A stretch of DNA of 64,000 nt from the NCBI RefSeq assembly GCF_003073375.1, contig NZ_CP029002.1, positions 482,001 to 546,000 of the forward strand. The letters run 5' to 3'. This stretch comes from Lysinibacillus sp. 2017. Its GTDB lineage: Bacteria; Bacillota; Bacilli; Bacillales_A; Planococcaceae. Each line of letters opens with the position of its first letter. Position 1 is the stretch's first letter. The notes beneath the pieces were generated by a model. That model saw nothing but the letters and a program-made list of their open reading frames with translations. It was not told the DNA's origin and did not search any database. Position numbers and translations under genes: made by a program. Shown here one piece after another: positions 20,754-29,866 of the stretch.

Positions 20754-21830
20754 ATGTTTGATCGTTTACAGGCGGTTGAAGACCGTTACGAAAGACTAAA
20801 TGAATTATTAAGTGACCCGGATATCGTAAGTGATACAAAGAAATTACGTGAATATTCAAAGGAGCAATCAGACATTCAAGATATGGTTGCGGTTTACCGT
20901 GAATACAAATTAGTTAAAGAACAACTTGCCGATGCACGTGAAATGTTGGAGATGGAAAAAGATCCAGAAATGTTCGAAATGGTAAAAGAAGAGTTTAACG
21001 AATTAAATAAGCAACTTCCTGAGTTTGAGGAACGTTTACGTGTTTTATTAATTCCAAAAGACCCGAATGATTCGAAAAACGTAATTATGGAAATTCGTGG
21101 TGCAGCAGGTGGCGATGAGGCCAATATTTTCGCAGGCGACTTATTCCGTATGTATACACGTTATGCAGAAACACAAAACTGGAAAATTGATATTATGGAA
21201 GCTACACCAAACCCAGCTGGTGGTTATAAAGAAGTTATCTTTATGATTAATGGGCAAGGAGCTTACTCTAAATTCAAATATGAAAACGGAGCACACCGTG
21301 TACAACGTGTCCCAGCAACTGAATCACAAGGCCGTATTCACACATCTACTGCAACAGTAGCATGTCTTCCAGAAATGCATGTAGAAGATGTTGAAATTCA
21401 TGATAAAGATATCCGTGTTGATACATTCGCCTCTTCTGGTGCTGGTGGTCAGTCGGTAAATACAACGATGTCTGCTGTACGTATGATCCATTTACCTACA
21501 GGGGTTGTTGTATCGATGCAAGATGAGCGTTCTCAAATTAAGAACCGTGAAAAAGCGATGAAAATTTTAGTGGCACGTGTAGCAGAAAAACACCGTGCAG
21601 AAGCACAAGCTGAAATCGATTCTACTCGTAAGTCAGCAGTCGGAACAGGCGACCGTTCTGAACGTATCCGTACTTACAACTATCCGCAAAACCGTGTAAC
21701 AGATCACCGTATTGGTTTAACGATTCAAAAATTAGACCAAATCGTTGAAGGAAAACTGGATGAAATCATCGATGCACTAATTTTAGATGAACAAGCAGAA
21801 CGCTTAGCGAACTTAAATGAAAATGTATAA
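20754..21830 (+). CDS. prfA: peptide chain release factor 1
   Basis: Recognises UAA and UAG stop codons. 358 residues; stop-codon reading motif P187-A188-T189 and the peptidyl-tRNA hydrolysis motif GGQ at 231-233 ([12 protein letters not shown]) are intact. TTGAGGTGA precedes ATG 20754. It overlaps prmC, whose product methylates the GGQ glutamine, by 14 bases. Confidence 0.97.
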   Translation: MFDRLQAVEDRYERLNELLSDPDIVSDTKKLREYSKEQSDIQDMVAVYREYKLVKEQLADAREMLEMEKDPEMFEMVKEEFNELNKQLPEFEERLRVLLIPKDPNDSKNVIMEIRGAAGGDEANIFAGDLFRMYTRYAETQNWKIDIMEATPNPAGGYKEVIFMINGQGAYSKFKYENGAHRVQRVPATESQGRIHTSTATVACLPEMHVEDVEIHDKDIRVDTFASSGAGGQSVNTTMSAVRMIHLPTGVVVSMQDERSQIKNREKAMKILVARVAEKHRAEAQAEIDSTRKSAVGTGDRSERIRTYNYPQNRVTDHRIGLTIQKLDQIVEGKLDEIIDALILDEQAERLANLNENV

Positions 21831-22680
21831 AACAATTTTTGAGGCCCTGAATGGGGCTTCTTCTTTTTTAGAGGAAAATGGTCGCGAAGGAAATGCTGCA
21901 CGCCTATTACTGCAGCATATTTTACAGACGAATTATTCAGGGCTTATGATGAAAATGCATGATGCGATGACCGATGAACAAGCCACACTTTTCCAGTCCT
22001 ATATCGAACTTCATGTTAAAGGACAACCTGTGCAATATATTATGGGTGTAGAGGAATTTTACGGTCGTACATTTTCAGTCGACGAATCAGTATTAATCCC
22101 GAGACCAGAAACAGAGGAATTAATCGTCGGATCGTTAGCGCGTATGCAAAAGCTTTTTGGGGAAACTAAAAACCTCAAGCTAGCTGATATTGGAACAGGT
22201 AGTGGTGCGATTGCGATTACGATGAAGAAAGAGCAGCCAACGCTTGATGTAACAGCAACGGATCTTTCAGAAGCAGCACTAATTACCGCTCAAAAAAATG
22301 CAAATCAGCTAGGTGCAGCTATTACGTTTAAATTAGGCGACCTTACAACCCCGATTTCAGAAGAAAAGTGGGATATTGTCTTGTCAAATCCCCCGTATAT
22401 TGCATTTGATGATATGAAGGACATGTCAGATGTTGTTGTCGAGCATGAACCACATAGTGCCTTATTTGCAGATGAAGACGGGTTAATCTTATACCGGAAA
22501 TTAGCGGAAAATTTACCTGCATTAATGAATAAGCCAGCATTAATCGGACTTGAAATTGGTTATACACAAGGACAAGCAGTAGCAGAATTATTTAAAAATA
22601 GTTTTCCACAAGCACAAGTTTCAATCGTAAAAGATATTAATAAAAAAGATCGAATGGTTTTTTGCGAGATTTATGAATAA
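21817..22680 (+). CDS. prmC: release factor glutamine methyltransferase PrmC (HemK)
   Basis: Methylates the GGQ glutamine of release factors with S-adenosylmethionine. 287 residues; the SAM site DIGTGSGAI and the substrate motif N191-PPY194 (SNPPYIAF) are complete. It starts inside the end of prfA (ATG 21817, alternative ATG 21823), so enzyme and substrate are translationally coupled. Confidence 0.95.
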   Translation: MKMYKTIFEALNGASSFLEENGREGNAARLLLQHILQTNYSGLMMKMHDAMTDEQATLFQSYIELHVKGQPVQYIMGVEEFYGRTFSVDESVLIPRPETEELIVGSLARMQKLFGETKNLKLADIGTGSGAIAITMKKEQPTLDVTATDLSEAALITAQKNANQLGAAITFKLGDLTTPISEEKWDIVLSNPPYIAFDDMKDMSDVVVEHEPHSALFADEDGLILYRKLAENLPALMNKPALIGLEIGYTQGQAVAELFKNSFPQAQVSIVKDINKKDRMVFCEIYE

Positions 22681-22725
22681 ATTCTTTCTTCTTTGCTAAC
22701 AATTGCTAGCAAGGGAGGAATTGAT

Positions 22726-23292
22726 ATGTTAAATGATTACGAGATTCAAAAAAAGAATACAGCGCTATTAGGAAAAATACTGCAATTCGTTGCTAGTTTA
22801 TTAATATTATATGGGGTTGCTAGTTTTGTACCGGGCTTTGTAGAGGATGTGCAAGCAATTCAGCTTAAAGAGTCGGAAAGCTTAAAAATAAGGGTTATTG
22901 CCAATAGCTCTTCAAAAAGTGATCAACAGCAAAAACAATTAATTGTGGATAATATTCAGACATTTATACGCGAAAATGAGGTTAATCCCGAACATATCCA
23001 CAGTTTCGAACGAATTTATCAAGAAATTCAGAAAACTTATCCAGATATACATGTGGAAATGTTAATTGGGGATAACTTAATTCCAGCAAAAATTCAAAAT
23101 GCGCAATTTTATCCACAAAACAGGTATCATTCAGTCGTTTATAAAATTGGTAGTGGGCGGGGAGAAAACTGGTTCTGTGCAGTGTTTCCAACGCTTTGTA
23201 TACCACAACAACAACAATCTGAAAAAGAAAGACCACCATCATATTTTTATGAATGGTTTCAAAAAAAGAAACAAAAAGTTAATCACAGTTAA
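22726..23292 (+). CDS. spoIIR: stage II sporulation protein R
   Basis: Forespore-made signalling protein that activates the protease SpoIIGA, which in turn matures sigma-E. 188 residues with an N-terminal membrane/signal segment (residues 18-38) and the SpoIIR core (LKIRVIANSSSKSDQQQK ... GENWFCAVFPTLC). AAGGGAGGA supports ATG 22726 over an upstream frame extension. The 3-prime half carries three DnaA-box matches (22994, 23037, 23109) of a cluster that continues into ywlC. Confidence 0.93.
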   Translation: MLNDYEIQKKNTALLGKILQFVASLLILYGVASFVPGFVEDVQAIQLKESESLKIRVIANSSSKSDQQQKQLIVDNIQTFIRENEVNPEHIHSFERIYQEIQKTYPDIHVEMLIGDNLIPAKIQNAQFYPQNRYHSVVYKIGSGRGENWFCAVFPTLCIPQQQQSEKERPPSYFYEWFQKKKQKVNHS

Positions 23293-23435
23293 TGGAAACT
23301 TATGCACAATCGGTTGTTAATTATTAACAAATTGTGGATAGAAATTTAAAAAACGCATTAGAAAGGGGGTTATCCCATGGAGACAATTCAATTACATGTG
23401 GATAAGAATGTGGATAATTCTGAAAATTATGCACA
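22994..23435. promoter_or_regulatory. DnaA-box cluster spanning spoIIR and ywlC
   Basis: Eight 9-mers within one mismatch of TTATCCACA in 442 bp: 22994 (ATATCCACA), 23037 (TTATCCAGA), 23109 (perfect), 23300 (TTATGCACA), 23333 (reverse, CTATCCACA), 23397 and 23409 (reverse, both perfect, 12 bp apart) and 23427 (TTATGCACA). Uniform-composition expectation is about 0.1. Oriented boxes lie on both strands. As I recall, B. subtilis ywlC is also a known DnaA-binding cluster outside oriC, which titrates DnaA. Confidence 0.75.
23314..23330. promoter_or_regulatory. 17-bp perfect palindrome within the DnaA-box cluster
   Basis: TTGTTAAT-T-ATTAACAA, further flanked by CACAAT and ATTGTG, in the spoIIR-ywlC gap. 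It is AT-rich with no T run after it, so a protein site or cruciform fits better than a terminator. Confidence 0.5.
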
Positions 23436-24423
23436 AGCTGTGAATTTCTTAAATAATCGAGAAGTAGTCGCATTTCCAACAGAAACAGTTTATGGGTTAG
23501 GTGCAGTTGCGACGGATGACGTGGCAGTGAAGAAAATCTTTGCAGCAAAAGGTCGCCCTTCTGATAACCCACTTATTGTACATATCGGTACATTTGAAGA
23601 AGTCGAGCTTTACACAGAGCAAATACCCGATGTTGCGAAAAAATGTATGGCTGCATTTTGGCCAGGACCATTAACGCTCATATTGCAAGCGAAGCCGAAT
23701 GTTTTAGCACCAAGTGTGATGGCTGGATTACAATCAGTCGGTATTCGTATGCCGAATCATCCAGTGGCATTACAGCTATTACAAACGATTAAAAAACCAC
23801 TGGCTGCTCCGAGTGCGAACCGTAGCGGCAAACCAAGTCCTACAAAAGCCAGTCATGTATTTGAAGATTTATCGGGGTTAATTCCATGTATTCTAGATGG
23901 AGGTATGACAGGTATCGGTGTGGAATCGACCGTTTTGGATGTCACTTTAGAGCAACCTGTTATTTTACGTCCAGGTGGCGTGACGAAGGAAATGTTGGAA
24001 CAAGTAATTGGTCCTGTACTAGAACCAAACTTTGAACAACAAAAAATCGAATCAACACCAAAAGCGCCCGGTATGAAATATACACATTATGCACCGAATG
24101 CACCTGTTTATTTAATTGAGCCTGATGAACAACTCGTACAGCAAGCCCTTCAACAATTGAAACAGGCCAATCATCAAGTGGCATTATTAGCACCTCAAAG
24201 CTTCGAAACATTTGAAGCGGATCACTATTTCTCTTTAGGGGATAAAGAGGATATGCAACAAATGAGTGCACGATTGTATGATGCTTTACGTGCATGCGAT
24301 AAAACAGAAGCGACGATTATTTTGGCAACAGCAACGACTAAAAAAGGTGTCGGAACCGCCATTATGAACCGTCTCGAAAAAGCTGCTGGTGGTAAATGGT
24401 ATACAACGACTGAATTTAAATAA
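23377..24423 (+). CDS. ywlC: threonylcarbamoyl-AMP synthase (YwlC, Sua5 type)
   Basis: Makes threonylcarbamoyl-AMP from Thr, bicarbonate and ATP for tRNA t6A37 modification. 348 residues: YrdC/Sua5 catalytic domain (residues about 18-215, with FPTETVYGLG, KGRPSDNPLIVHI and the SANRSGKPSPT segment) followed by the C-terminal Sua5 domain. AAAGGGGG precedes ATG 23377. The first 25 codons contain three DnaA-box sequences (HVDKNVDN is encoded by two perfect ones), an overlap of coding and DNA-site function. Confidence 0.94.
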   Translation: METIQLHVDKNVDNSENYAQAVNFLNNREVVAFPTETVYGLGAVATDDVAVKKIFAAKGRPSDNPLIVHIGTFEEVELYTEQIPDVAKKCMAAFWPGPLTLILQAKPNVLAPSVMAGLQSVGIRMPNHPVALQLLQTIKKPLAAPSANRSGKPSPTKASHVFEDLSGLIPCILDGGMTGIGVESTVLDVTLEQPVILRPGGVTKEMLEQVIGPVLEPNFEQQKIESTPKAPGMKYTHYAPNAPVYLIEPDEQLVQQALQQLKQANHQVALLAPQSFETFEADHYFSLGDKEDMQQMSARLYDALRACDKTEATIILATATTKKGVGTAIMNRLEKAAGGKWYTTTEFK

Positions 24424-24434
24424 ATATAGATATG

Positions 24435-24483
24435 AATAAGGGAGATACCGTAAGTTTAGTTGACGGTATCTCCCTTATTTCAT
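24435..24483 (+). terminator. terminator after ywlC
   Basis: Perfect 17-bp stem, AATAAGGGAGATACCGT with its complement around an 11-base loop, followed by TCATT. The T run is short, but the stem is very strong. Confidence 0.75.
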
Positions 24484-24502
24484 TCTAGATGGATAATGGG
24501 CA

Positions 24503-24523
24503 CTGTAAATGCATAAATTACAG
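24503..24523 (+). promoter_or_regulatory. small inverted repeat before ywlD
   Basis: CTGTAA and TTACAG around 9 bases, 27 bases before the ywlD start. Possible operator or UTR hairpin; no yybP-ykoY manganese riboswitch is visible. Confidence 0.25.
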
Positions 24524-24549
24524 CAGAACTTTAATGAAAGGAGAGCTGC

Positions 24550-25047
24550 GTGCAAGAAATTATCGCAGGTATTTTAATGTCATTTGATGTTGTTGCCCTC
24601 TATTTAATCTCATCAAAAGTACGTGCTAAATTTTTACTAGCACTGTGGACAGCCTTTCTTCACATGCTTTTTCCATTTTTAGGATTCCGATTTGGTGAGT
24701 GGGCATCAAACTTTTTAGCAAGTTGGACAATGCCACTTTCTTCTTTATTATTATTTTTTGTTGGATTGCAATTATTATTATCATCTAAAAACGTAGACGT
24801 ACCCTTAATTCCATTACCAATAATCGCTATATTCGCAAGTTTAGATACCTTTTCAGTTAGCCTTTCTTTTGGTATGCTAAATTTAGAAAAATCTGTTTTT
24901 ATTATTAGTGCAGGGGTAGCTACATTTATATTATCCTATATTTCACTATTAATCGCACAAAGATCTGAGTTGTTAAAAAGCTATATATTTAAAAGGGTTG
25001 CAGGATTAATATTAATTGTAATGAGTATATTGCTAATAAAATGGTAA
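24550..25047 (+). CDS. ywlD: MntP/YwlD-like membrane protein, putative manganese efflux
   Basis: 165 residues, GTG start after GAAAGGAG. About six hydrophobic segments. Two aspartates in symmetric positions (MSFDVVALYL near residue 13 and ASLDTFSVSLSFG near 99) match the repeated ion-binding motifs of MntP-type manganese exporters. The position between ywlC and ywlE equals B. subtilis ywlD. Manganese specificity is inferred. Confidence 0.8.
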   Translation: MQEIIAGILMSFDVVALYLISSKVRAKFLLALWTAFLHMLFPFLGFRFGEWASNFLASWTMPLSSLLLFFVGLQLLLSSKNVDVPLIPLPIIAIFASLDTFSVSLSFGMLNLEKSVFIISAGVATFILSYISLLIAQRSELLKSYIFKRVAGLILIVMSILLIKW

Positions 25048-25066
25048 GATAAGGGAAGTGGTCACG

Positions 25067-25516
25067 ATGAATATTTACTTTGTTTGCACGGGAAATACTT
25101 GTAGAAGTCCAATGGCAGAAGCAATTTTAAAAAGCAAATCTATAAAAGGGGTTGAAGTGCGTTCGGCCGGAATCTATGCCTATGAAGGAAGTCCGATATC
25201 TGAACATGCAAATGCTGTACTGAATCAAGAAAATATAAAAACTAATCACAAGTCTTCGTTATTTAACGAGCAAGATGCTGAGTGGGCAGATTTAATATTA
25301 ACGATGACGACCGCACATAAAGCAAAAATTTTATATTCATTTGAAGAAGCACATGGAAAAACATATACACTAAAGGAATTTGCGATGCCTGGGGATGCTC
25401 ATGATATTCAAGATCCATTTGGCGGAGATTTCTTTGTGTACAAGCAAACATTTGAACAGTTAAACGAAGCTATTAACAAACTAGAAATTAAATTAAAGAT
25501 GGAGGAGGAAATCTAG
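25067..25516 (+). CDS. ywlE: protein-arginine phosphatase YwlE
   Basis: Low-molecular-weight phosphatase, 149 residues, that removes phosphate from phosphoarginine and opposes the kinase McsB. P-loop C7-TGNTC-R13-S14 and general acid D116 (DPFGG) are present. T11 in the loop is the residue that favours phosphoarginine in B. subtilis YwlE. ATG 25067 fits AAGGGA at 25051 better than the upstream GTG. The stop codon abuts the next gene's ATG. Confidence 0.93.
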   Translation: MNIYFVCTGNTCRSPMAEAILKSKSIKGVEVRSAGIYAYEGSPISEHANAVLNQENIKTNHKSSLFNEQDAEWADLILTMTTAHKAKILYSFEEAHGKTYTLKEFAMPGDAHDIQDPFGGDFFVYKQTFEQLNEAINKLEIKLKMEEEI

Positions 25517-26809
25517 ATGAAATCAGAAAAAAAATTATTTAGTTTACGCAGAAAACTGGTTCTGTTCGTTGGGATATTAGCATTAGTAACGTATACATGT
25601 AGTTTCGTATTTATTGAATATTTACGTCCTACGTTCTTTGAGTCAACAAGCAGTAGCCTATTTCAAATTATTACATACGTGCTAGGAATTTTTTGGTCAT
25701 GTGCGCTAGCAGCTGTTTTTAGTTTGGTCATTGTTCGACCGTTACAACGATTAGAACATTCAGCAAATGAAGTGGCAGAAGGTAAAATTGGCAAAGATGT
25801 TGAAATGCCCAAAACAAATGATGAAATTCGTTCGGTTGGAGAAGCGTTTCAAGCAATGGTGGAAAATTTACGCAAAATGGTGGATGGAATTGAAGGAAAT
25901 TACAAAACGACCGATGAAACAATTCGGGAGTTATCGGATCAAAGTTCATCGGTCACAAGAAATGCTGAACAAATTACGATGAATATTTCACAAATCTCAT
26001 CAGGTGCTGAATCTTCAGCCATCGCCATTCAAGAAACAGCAGAGGCTATCGAGGAAGTGCGTGAGCTAGCATCAGGAGTAAATGATAAGGCTATGCATTC
26101 AGCCGAGCGTTCAAAACATCTATTAGAAAATTTAACAACGACAACAGAAGCAATCAATGGTGTCGTAAATAGCATTCAAAAAATCGCTACGAATAATGAA
26201 AATGCATTAGTAAGCATTCGCGAGCTCGAAAAAAATGCCGAACAAATAGAGCGTATTATTGGTCTAGTAGGCGATATTGCAGGACAAACGAATTTATTAG
26301 CATTAAATGCATCGATCGAAGCTGCACGTGCAGGCGAACATGGGAAAGGTTTTGCCGTTGTAGCAGAAGAAGTGCGGGGCCTTGCCGATGAAAGTGCCAA
26401 CGCCGTACATGGTATTACAACACTTATTCAAACCATGCAGCAAAACGTGAGCATTGTCGTGAAACAAATGAATGAACAAGTAGCGTTCGCGGTAAATGAG
26501 TCATCACGCGTTTCAGAAACGACAGCAGCTGTTGATAGTGTATCGGTTGCAATTCATGAAATGACAGACAACGTAATGAACATTTCAAACTTAGTCGATC
26601 AACAAATGAAAAATATTGAGCGTACGTCACGCCAATCCCAAGAAGTTGCGGCAATCGCACAGGAAACGTCAGCAAGTGCTCAAGAAGTAAGCGCCGCATC
26701 AGCTGAACAAGCCTATGCAATCAAACAAGTCGAAGCATTGGCTAACAATCTTCAACAACAATCAGCCGAGCTCTATAAAATGATTCAACAATTCGATCGT
26801 TCGAATTAA
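25517..26809 (+). CDS. methyl-accepting chemotaxis protein without a ligand domain
   Basis: 430 residues. Two membrane helices (about 14-33 and 49-71) enclose an external loop of only about 15 residues, so no Cache or four-helix sensor domain exists. A HAMP domain (about 72-125) and a full cytoplasmic signalling domain follow, with the hairpin tip [23 protein letters not shown]. It probably senses within the membrane or cytoplasm, or pairs with another protein. It starts 0 bases after ywlE in a position where B. subtilis has rpiB, so it is an insertion in the operon. Confidence 0.92.
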   Translation: MKSEKKLFSLRRKLVLFVGILALVTYTCSFVFIEYLRPTFFESTSSSLFQIITYVLGIFWSCALAAVFSLVIVRPLQRLEHSANEVAEGKIGKDVEMPKTNDEIRSVGEAFQAMVENLRKMVDGIEGNYKTTDETIRELSDQSSSVTRNAEQITMNISQISSGAESSAIAIQETAEAIEEVRELASGVNDKAMHSAERSKHLLENLTTTTEAINGVVNSIQKIATNNENALVSIRELEKNAEQIERIIGLVGDIAGQTNLLALNASIEAARAGEHGKGFAVVAEEVRGLADESANAVHGITTLIQTMQQNVSIVVKQMNEQVAFAVNESSRVSETTAAVDSVSVAIHEMTDNVMNISNLVDQQMKNIERTSRQSQEVAAIAQETSASAQEVSAASAEQAYAIKQVEALANNLQQQSAELYKMIQQFDRSN

Positions 26810-26814
26810 GACGC

Positions 26815-26850
26815 AACCAGTACTCGCCTAAAAGTGAGTGCTGGTTTTTT
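26815..26850 (+). terminator. terminator after the chemotaxis receptor
   Basis: AACCAGTACTCGC pairs with GTGAGTGCTGGTT (G-T pairs included), followed by a T run. It isolates the repeat island from upstream transcription. Confidence 0.88.
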
Positions 26851-26867
26851 AATTCATTAAATATCGG

Positions 26868-28355
26868 GGCAAAGGGGATAGTCCTAGCTAGTTTTCTTCT
26901 AATTAAGAGTTTATGAAAGTGTATCGGGTATGGCAGGCTGGGCGCCCAGAGTCGCAAAGATATGTTGCACATATCTGTACGACTCTTCTTTGCGCCTTGT
27001 GCTAGGCCTGCCAAATCAAAGTGTAATCCATTCTACTTTTGCATGTATTCAGGGGCGGCGCTGTTGACGAGCAAAGGCGCCGTTTACTTTTAAAGTGAGT
27101 CCGTTGAATTTTGTGAGTTGAAGGGATTGTCAAGCTAGTCATATTCTAATAGAGATGTTATGAAAGTGTATCGGGTTTTGGCAGGCTGGGCGCCCAGAGT
27201 CGCAAAGATATGTTGCACATATCTGTACGACTCTTCTTTGCGCCTTGGGCTAGGCCTGCCAAATCAAAGGATTGTCCATTCTATTTTTGCATGTATTCAG
27301 GGGCGGCGCTGTTGGCGAGCAAAGGCGCCGTTTTTCTTTGAAGCGAGTCCGTTGAATTTGGTGGGTTGAAGGGATTGTCAGAGCTAGTCATCTTCTAATA
27401 GAGAGGTTATGAAAGTGTATCGGGTTTTGGCAGGCTGGCGCCCAGAGTCGTACAGATATGTTGCACATATCTGTACGACTCTTCTTTGCGCCTTGTGCTA
27501 GGCCTGCCAAATCAAAGTGTAATCCATTCTGCTTTTGCATGTATTCACGGGCGGCGCTGTTGACGAGCAAAGGCGCCGTTTACTTTTAAAGTGAGTCCGT
27601 TGAATTTGGTGGGTTGAAGGGATTGTCAGAGCTAGTCATCTTCTAATAGAGAGGTTATGAAAGTGTATCGTTTTTTTGGCAGGCTGGGCGCCCAGAGTCG
27701 CAAAGATATGTTGCACATATCTGTACGACTCTTCTTTGCGCCTTGTGCTAGGCCTGCCAAATCAAAGTGTAGTCCATTATGCTCTTACATGTATTCAGGG
27801 GCGGCGCTGTTGGCGAGCAAAGGCGCCGTTTTTCTTTAAGGCGAGTCCGTTGAATTTGGTGGGTTGAAGGGATTGTCAGAGCTAGTCATCTTCTAATAGA
27901 GAGGTTATGAAAGTGTATCGTTTTTTTGGCAGGCTACCGCATATCAGCAGCAGGGTCACGTGGTACGTGTCCCTACTACTGATACTGTTGCGGTATGCTA
28001 GGCCTGCCAAATCAAAGTTTAATCCATTCTACTTTTGCATGTATTCAGGGGCGGCGCTGTTGACGAGCAAAGGCGCCGTTTTTCTTTGAAGCGAGTCCTT
28101 TGAATTTGGTAGATCAAAGGGATTGTCAGAGCTAATTATTTTCTAATAAAGATGTTATAAAAGTGTATTGGGTTTTGGCAGGCGACCGCATATCAACAGC
28201 AGGGTCACGTGGTACGTGTCCCTACTACTGATACTGTTGCGGTATGCTAGGCCTGCCAAATCAAAGGATAGTCCATTCTACTTTTACATGTATTCAGGGG
28301 CGGCGCTGTTGGCGAGCAAAGGCGCCGTTTTTCTTTTAAAGTGAGTCCTTTGAAT
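26868..28355 (+). repeat. repeat array A: six forward copies of a hairpin-plus-terminator unit
   Basis: Six tandem units with a 248-250 bp period. Each has (1) a leader, TTCTAATagaGAGGTTAT type; (2) an 80-81 base long hairpin closed by GGCAGGC and GCCTGCC, at 26932-27012, 27180-27260, 27429-27508, 27678-27758, 27928-28008 and 28177-28257; (3) a linker of about 45 bases with CCATTCTA and CATGTATTCA; (4) a second hairpin, CGGCGC with GCGCCG, then a T-rich stretch (T-run 5-6 in four copies), at about 27056, 27304, 27552, 27802, 28052 and 28301. Copies 1-4 share one inner stem, copies 5-6 another of equal length. Short ORFs starting ATGAAAGTG change frame between copies, so the array is judged non-coding. 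No clear sigma-A promoter is seen. Confidence 0.9.
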
Positions 28356-28500
28356 TAAGTGTGAAAGGGACTGTCCCAGATTCTCTTTTTGTAAGGGGGT
28401 GAATATATGGATAGATAAGGTTCAATAGTTGTCGAAGCCTTCATATTCTATAATGGTAGGATAAATACATTGTGATTTTACCTACTTTATAAAAAGATTC
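28356..28500. other. junction between the two convergent arrays
   Basis: About 145 bases of unique sequence. It has a strong ribosome-site-like GTAAGGGGGTGAATATATGG, but the ATG is followed by only two codons before a stop. TATAAT occurs at 28449-28454 without a good -35. No gene is supported. Confidence 0.5.
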
Positions 28501-28504
28501 ACCC

Positions 28505-29800
28505 AATAAAAAGACTGGCGCCTACCACTGTAAGCGCCAGCACGTGAATATAAGTAAAAGGAAAATGGATACACCTTATATTGGCAGGTCTTTCACGAAG
28601 CACAAAGGCGAGTCGTACAGACATGTGCAACATGGCTGTGCGGCTTGCGTGCGAAGAACCTGCCAAAAATGACTACACCTGAATAACCTTTTCATTAGAA
28701 GACTGAAAGAGGCTTTGTGAATGTGCTACGCCCGCCCAAACGAAACACCCGAATACCACTTTAATAAAAGGCAGATTCACTGAACTGTATCTTTCTCTAC
28801 TTTATAAGGAAGATTCGATAAATTTAGAAGACTGGCGCCTACCACTGTAAGCGCCAGCACGTGAATATAAGCAAAAGGAAAATGGATACACCAAGTATTG
28901 GCAGGTCTTTCACGAAGCACAAAGGCGAGTCGTACAGACATGTGCAACATGACTGTGCGGCTTGCGTGCGAAGAACCTGCCAAAAATGACTACACCTGAA
29001 TAACCCTTTCATTAGAAGACCGAAAGAGGCTTTGTGAATGTGTGCTACGCCCGCCCAAACGAAACACCCGAATCACCCCTATAACAAAGGATGAATTCAC
29101 TATGATAAACCCTACTGTATAAAAAGATTCACCCAATAAAAAGACTGGCGCCTACCACTGTAAGCGCCAGCACGTGAATACGAGCAAAAGGAAAATGGAT
29201 ACACTAAATATTGGCGGATCTTTCACGAAGCACAAAGGCGAGTCGTACAGACATGTGCAACATGGCTGTGCGGCTTGCGTGCGAAGAACCCGCCAAATGA
29301 CTATGCTTGAATAACCACTTTAATAAAAGGCAGATCCATTTGAACTTTCTCTACTTTATAAGGAAGATTCGATAAATTTAGAAGACTGGCGCCTACCACT
29401 GTAAGCGCCAGCACGTGAATACAAGCAAAAGGAAAATGGATACACCAAGTATTGGCAGGTCTTTCACGAAGCACAAAGGCGAGTCGTACAGACATGTGCA
29501 ACATGACTGTGCGGCTTGCGTGCGAAGAACCTGCCAAATGGACTATGCTTGAATAACCACTTTAATAAAAGGCAGATTCACTGAACTGTATCTTTCTCAA
29601 CTTTATAAGGAAGATTCGATGAATTTAGAAGACTGGCGCCTACCACTGTAAGCGCCAGCACGTGAATATAAGCAAAAGGAAAATGGATAACACCATGTAT
29701 TGGCAGGTCTTTCACGAAGCACAAAGGCGAGTTGTACAGACATGTGCAACATGGCTGTGCGGCTTGCGTGCGAAGAACCTGCCAAATGACTATGCTTGAA
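28505..29800 (-). repeat. repeat array B: five reverse copies of a related hairpin-plus-terminator unit
   Basis: Read on the minus strand each unit has the same module order as array A: leader, an 82-base hairpin closed by GGCAGGT and ACCTGCC, a linker with ATCCATTTTCC, then a terminator-like stem GCTGGCGC/GGCGCCAG. Hairpins are at 28583-28664, 28900-28981, 29213-29294, 29454-29535 and 29702-29783; terminator stems at about 28515-28540, 28832-28857, 29145-29170, 29386-29411 and 29633-29658. Two copies end in TCTTTTTATT, three in TCTTCTAAAT. Spacing is 317, 313, 241 and 248 bp because two spacers carry about 70 extra bases. The apical TGTTGCACA and CTGTACGACTC are shared with array A, so the families are homologous. 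Confidence 0.88.
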
Positions 29801-29866
29801 TAACCACTTTAATAAAGGATGAATTCACTATGATTTCCCCGATTTTACAAAAAGACAGATTGTGAC

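Noticed and set aside
24424-24549. Manganese (yybP-ykoY) riboswitch before ywlD
   Set aside because: Only a terminator and a 6-bp inverted repeat are present; no riboswitch-sized structure fits.
27160-28089. Repeated small ORFs beginning ATGAAAGTG (about 60 codons)
   Set aside because: The reading frame changes between copies through indels that are not multiples of three, and the frames cross the hairpin and terminator; they are not conserved as protein.
27940-28240. parS-like CACGTG in the arrays
   Set aside because: Flanks do not match the TGTTNCACGTGAAACA consensus; CACGTGG is part of the hairpin apex in copies A5 and A6.
28400-28420. Gene starting at the strong ribosome site between the arrays
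   Set aside because: The ATG is followed by two codons and a stop; only a tripeptide would be made.
28777-29785. Minus-strand ORFs of 60-78 codons in array B
   Set aside because: Their similarity follows DNA-level repetition of the hairpin; ends differ and no ribosome site is shared.
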